A stretch of 7,032 nt of DNA from CAZJRQ01 sp964548535 (GTDB lineage: Bacteria > Bacillota > Clostridia > Oscillospirales > Ruminococcaceae). Position 1 is the stretch's first letter, and each line of letters begins with the position of its first letter. Location of the stretch: NCBI GenBank assembly GCA_964548535.1, contig CAZJRQ010000060.1, forward strand, positions 1 to 7,032, given 5' to 3'. The notes under the pieces were generated by a model. That model was not told the DNA's origin. It saw only the letters and a list, made by a program, of their open reading frames with translations, and ran no database searches. Of this stretch, positions 5,247-7,032 are shown piece by piece. The translations under genes were made by a program, and so were the position numbers.

Positions 5247-6503
5247 ATGAAAAATATAAAAGAACTAGTTATTGCCGTGGCTGGTACTGGATATGTGGGG
5301 TTATCAATTGCAACACTTTTATCACAGCATAATAAGGTTTATGCTGTCGATATTGTTCCTGAAAAGGTGGAGATGATTAATAATCGCAAATCTCCAATAG
5401 AGGATAAGGAAATTGAAGAATATTTTGCAACAAAAGACTTAGAATTAACAGCAACGCTTGATGCAAAAGAAGCATATAGCACTGCTGATTTTGTTATTAT
5501 TGCGGCACCTACTAATTATGACAGCCAAAAGAACTTTTTTGATACATCTGCGGTTGAGGCGGTAATTAAATTGGTAATGGAATGTAATCCCAATGCTATA
5601 ATGGTTATTAAATCTACAATTCCAGTGGGATATACACAATCAATTCGTGAGAAAACAGGTAGCAGTAATATCATTTTCAGTCCAGAATTTTTAAGAGAAT
5701 CTAAAGCGCTGTATGACAATTTATATCCAAGCCGTATAATTGTTGGTACAGTTATGGAAGACGAGCGTTTAGCTAAAGCTGCTCATATATTTGCAGAGCT
5801 TCTGCAAAATGGTGCCATAAAAGAGAATATAGACACTTTGTTTATGGGACTTACTGAGGCTGAGGCTGTTAAGCTTTTTGCAAATACATATCTTGCACTT
5901 AGAGTGTCATATTTCAATGAGCTTGATACTTATGCTGAAATGAAAGATTTAAACACCAAGAATATTATAGATGGAATTGGTTTAGATCCAAGAATAGGTT
6001 CACATTATAATAATCCTAGCTTTGGATATGGTGGATATTGTTTACCTAAAGATACAAAGCAGCTACTTGCAAATTACCAGGATGTTCCAGAAAATTTGAT
6101 TGAAGCTATTGTTGAATCAAATCGTACTCGAAAAGATTTTATTGCTGATAAAGTTCTTCAAATGGCAGGGTATTATGGATATGATAAAGATAATGAGTAT
6201 AGTTATAGCAGAGAAAAGTTAGTAACAATAGGTGTTTATCGCTTGACAATGAAAAGCAATTCTGACAATTTCCGTCAAAGCTCTATTCAGGGTGTTATGA
6301 AGCGAATTAAAGCTAAGGGTGCAACAGTAGTTGTATATGAGCCTGCACTTGAAGATAGCGAAAATTTCTTTGGAAGCAAGGTTGTTAATGACTTGGCAAA
6401 GTTTAAAGAGCAATGTGATACTATTATCGCTAATAGGTATGACAGTTGTTTAGATGACGTTAAGGCTAAGGTTTATACTAGAGATGTGTTTATGAGGGAT
6501 TAA
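5247..6503 (+). CDS. ugd: UDP-glucose 6-dehydrogenase
   Basis: Ugd oxidises UDP-glucose twice with NAD+ to give UDP-glucuronate, a donor for acidic capsule and exopolysaccharides. From ATG 5247 the protein has 418 residues, slightly longer than the 390-400 usual for Gram-positive members. The NAD-binding motif GTGYVG is at residues 13-18. Catalytic-site residues are visible: Thr124 in KSTIPVG, Glu147 in SPEFLRE, Lys209 in EAVKLFANTYLA, and nucleophile Cys265 in GGYCLPKD with Asp269. The C-terminal UDP-binding domain includes YRLTMKSNSDNFRQSS (331-346), as in the streptococcal HasB/Cap3A branch. The last 33 residues match the truncated remnant upstream of rfbA. The spacer before it is long and the ribosome binding site is only fair, so it may be a separate transcription unit or depend on read-through from rfbB. 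A glycosyltransferase gene follows after 46 bases. Sampled GC is near 36 percent. Confidence 0.95.
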   Translation: MKNIKELVIAVAGTGYVGLSIATLLSQHNKVYAVDIVPEKVEMINNRKSPIEDKEIEEYFATKDLELTATLDAKEAYSTADFVIIAAPTNYDSQKNFFDTSAVEAVIKLVMECNPNAIMVIKSTIPVGYTQSIREKTGSSNIIFSPEFLRESKALYDNLYPSRIIVGTVMEDERLAKAAHIFAELLQNGAIKENIDTLFMGLTEAEAVKLFANTYLALRVSYFNELDTYAEMKDLNTKNIIDGIGLDPRIGSHYNNPSFGYGGYCLPKDTKQLLANYQDVPENLIEAIVESNRTRKDFIADKVLQMAGYYGYDKDNEYSYSREKLVTIGVYRLTMKSNSDNFRQSSIQGVMKRIKAKGATVVVYEPALEDSENFFGSKVVNDLAKFKEQCDTIIANRYDSCLDDVKAKVYTRDVFMRD

Positions 6504-6549
6504 TCTTGAAATTATAGTTTTTTCATTAAAATAAAAGTGAGGTTTTTCA

Positions 6550-7032
6550 ATGAATTTTAAAAGAAAACAAAAACTAAAAATTGCAATGCTTGGTCATAAA
6601 CGTATTCCATCTCGCGAAGGTGGCATAGAAATAGTAGTTGAAGAACTTAGTTCCCGCATGGTTGCTATTGGTCATGATGTAACTTGTTATAATCGCAGAG
6701 GGCATCATGTAAGTGGAAAAGAATTTGATGATAAAAATCTTAAAGAATATAAACGTATTAAATTAAAAACAGTATTTACTATAAATCGAAGAGGTTTTGC
6801 GGCTATGACTTCTTCTATATTTGCAGCATTTAAAGTAGCTTTTGGAAGATATGATGTTGTGCATTTTCATGCTGAAGGACCTTGTGCAATGTTATGGTTA
6901 CCTAAATTATTTGGTAAAAGATGTGTTGCAACAATTCACGGACTGGATCATCAGAGAGCTAAATGGGGTAAATTTTCTAGCTGGTATATTATGCAAGGTG
7001 AGAAAACTGCTGTAAAATATGCTCACGAAATT
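6550..7032 (+). CDS. Glycosyltransferase, GT4 type with DUF1972-like N-terminus (partial, cut by window edge)
   Basis: The frame is open from ATG 6550 to the window edge, giving 161 residues of a protein that usually has about 370-400. GAGG at 6539-6542 lies seven bases before the start. The N-terminus KIAMLGHKRIPSREGGIEIV (10-29) followed by VEELSSRM matches the DUF1972 type of retaining glycosyltransferase, in which a form like GTRGIPARYGGFET is usual. HFHAEGP (105-111) and TIHGLDHQRAKWGKF (128-142) are further signatures of this group. Characterised relatives include Cps2T-like rhamnosyltransferases that act on lipid-linked sugars at the inner face of the membrane. The donor here is not known; dTDP-rhamnose is plausible because rfbA and rfbB are nearby, but UDP-sugars are equally possible. 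It is very AT-rich, with one sampled line below 20 percent GC, the lowest seen in the window. The catalytic C-terminal domain lies beyond the edge and cannot be checked. Confidence 0.85.
   Translation, partial: MNFKRKQKLKIAMLGHKRIPSREGGIEIVVEELSSRMVAIGHDVTCYNRRGHHVSGKEFDDKNLKEYKRIKLKTVFTINRRGFAAMTSSIFAAFKVAFGRYDVVHFHAEGPCAMLWLPKLFGKRCVATIHGLDHQRAKWGKFSSWYIMQGEKTAVKYAHEI

Noticed and set aside
1..7032. A novel defence, phage or mobile system
   Set aside because: All complete genes belong to well-known metabolic or polysaccharide families. No nuclease, toxin, reverse transcriptase, CRISPR repeat or transposase was found on either strand.

Overview
The window looks like chromosomal DNA from an AT-rich, low-GC Gram-positive bacterium, most likely an anaerobic member of Clostridia (Oscillospiraceae/Ruminococcus-like or Lachnospiraceae-like). 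The reasons are strong AAGGAG-type ribosome binding sites, a bifunctional chorismate mutase-prephenate dehydratase, a MEP-pathway isoprenoid gene, and a polysaccharide locus of Firmicutes type. Taxonomy is inferred; no rRNA or other marker gene is present. All genes read on the + strand. A run of exactly 100 N marks a scaffold gap, so this is a draft assembly, possibly metagenomic.

Region 1 (about 1-2673) is housekeeping metabolism. A good sigma-70-type promoter (96-124) precedes a HAD-family phosphatase gene. This is followed closely by a bifunctional pheA for phenylalanine synthesis and then ispF for isoprenoid precursors. ispF runs into the gap. Nine bases are identical on both sides of the gap, and joining them gives a clean end to ispF, so the gap may not be real.

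Region 2 (about 2649-3091) is a long non-coding stretch with a near-consensus promoter (2838-2866) and a roughly 220-nt leader. The last part of that leader is the 3' end of a second, otherwise missing UDP-glucose dehydrogenase gene. It stops directly at the ribosome binding site of rfbA.

Region 3 (3092-7032) is the start of a capsule or exopolysaccharide locus: rfbA (dTDP-glucose synthesis), rfbB (4,6-dehydratase), a 216-nt spacer, ugd (UDP-glucuronate synthesis) and a GT4-type glycosyltransferase cut by the window edge. RfbA and RfbB make dTDP-4-keto-6-deoxyglucose, the precursor of dTDP-rhamnose and other deoxysugars. Ugd makes UDP-glucuronate. The glycosyltransferase resembles rhamnosyltransferases of the DUF1972/GT4 type, so it may use one of these donors. 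rfbC and rfbD are not in the window.

I found no tRNA, rRNA, CRISPR array, transposase, phage gene or defence system. The most interesting signal is the ugd relic, which records past rearrangement of the polysaccharide locus.
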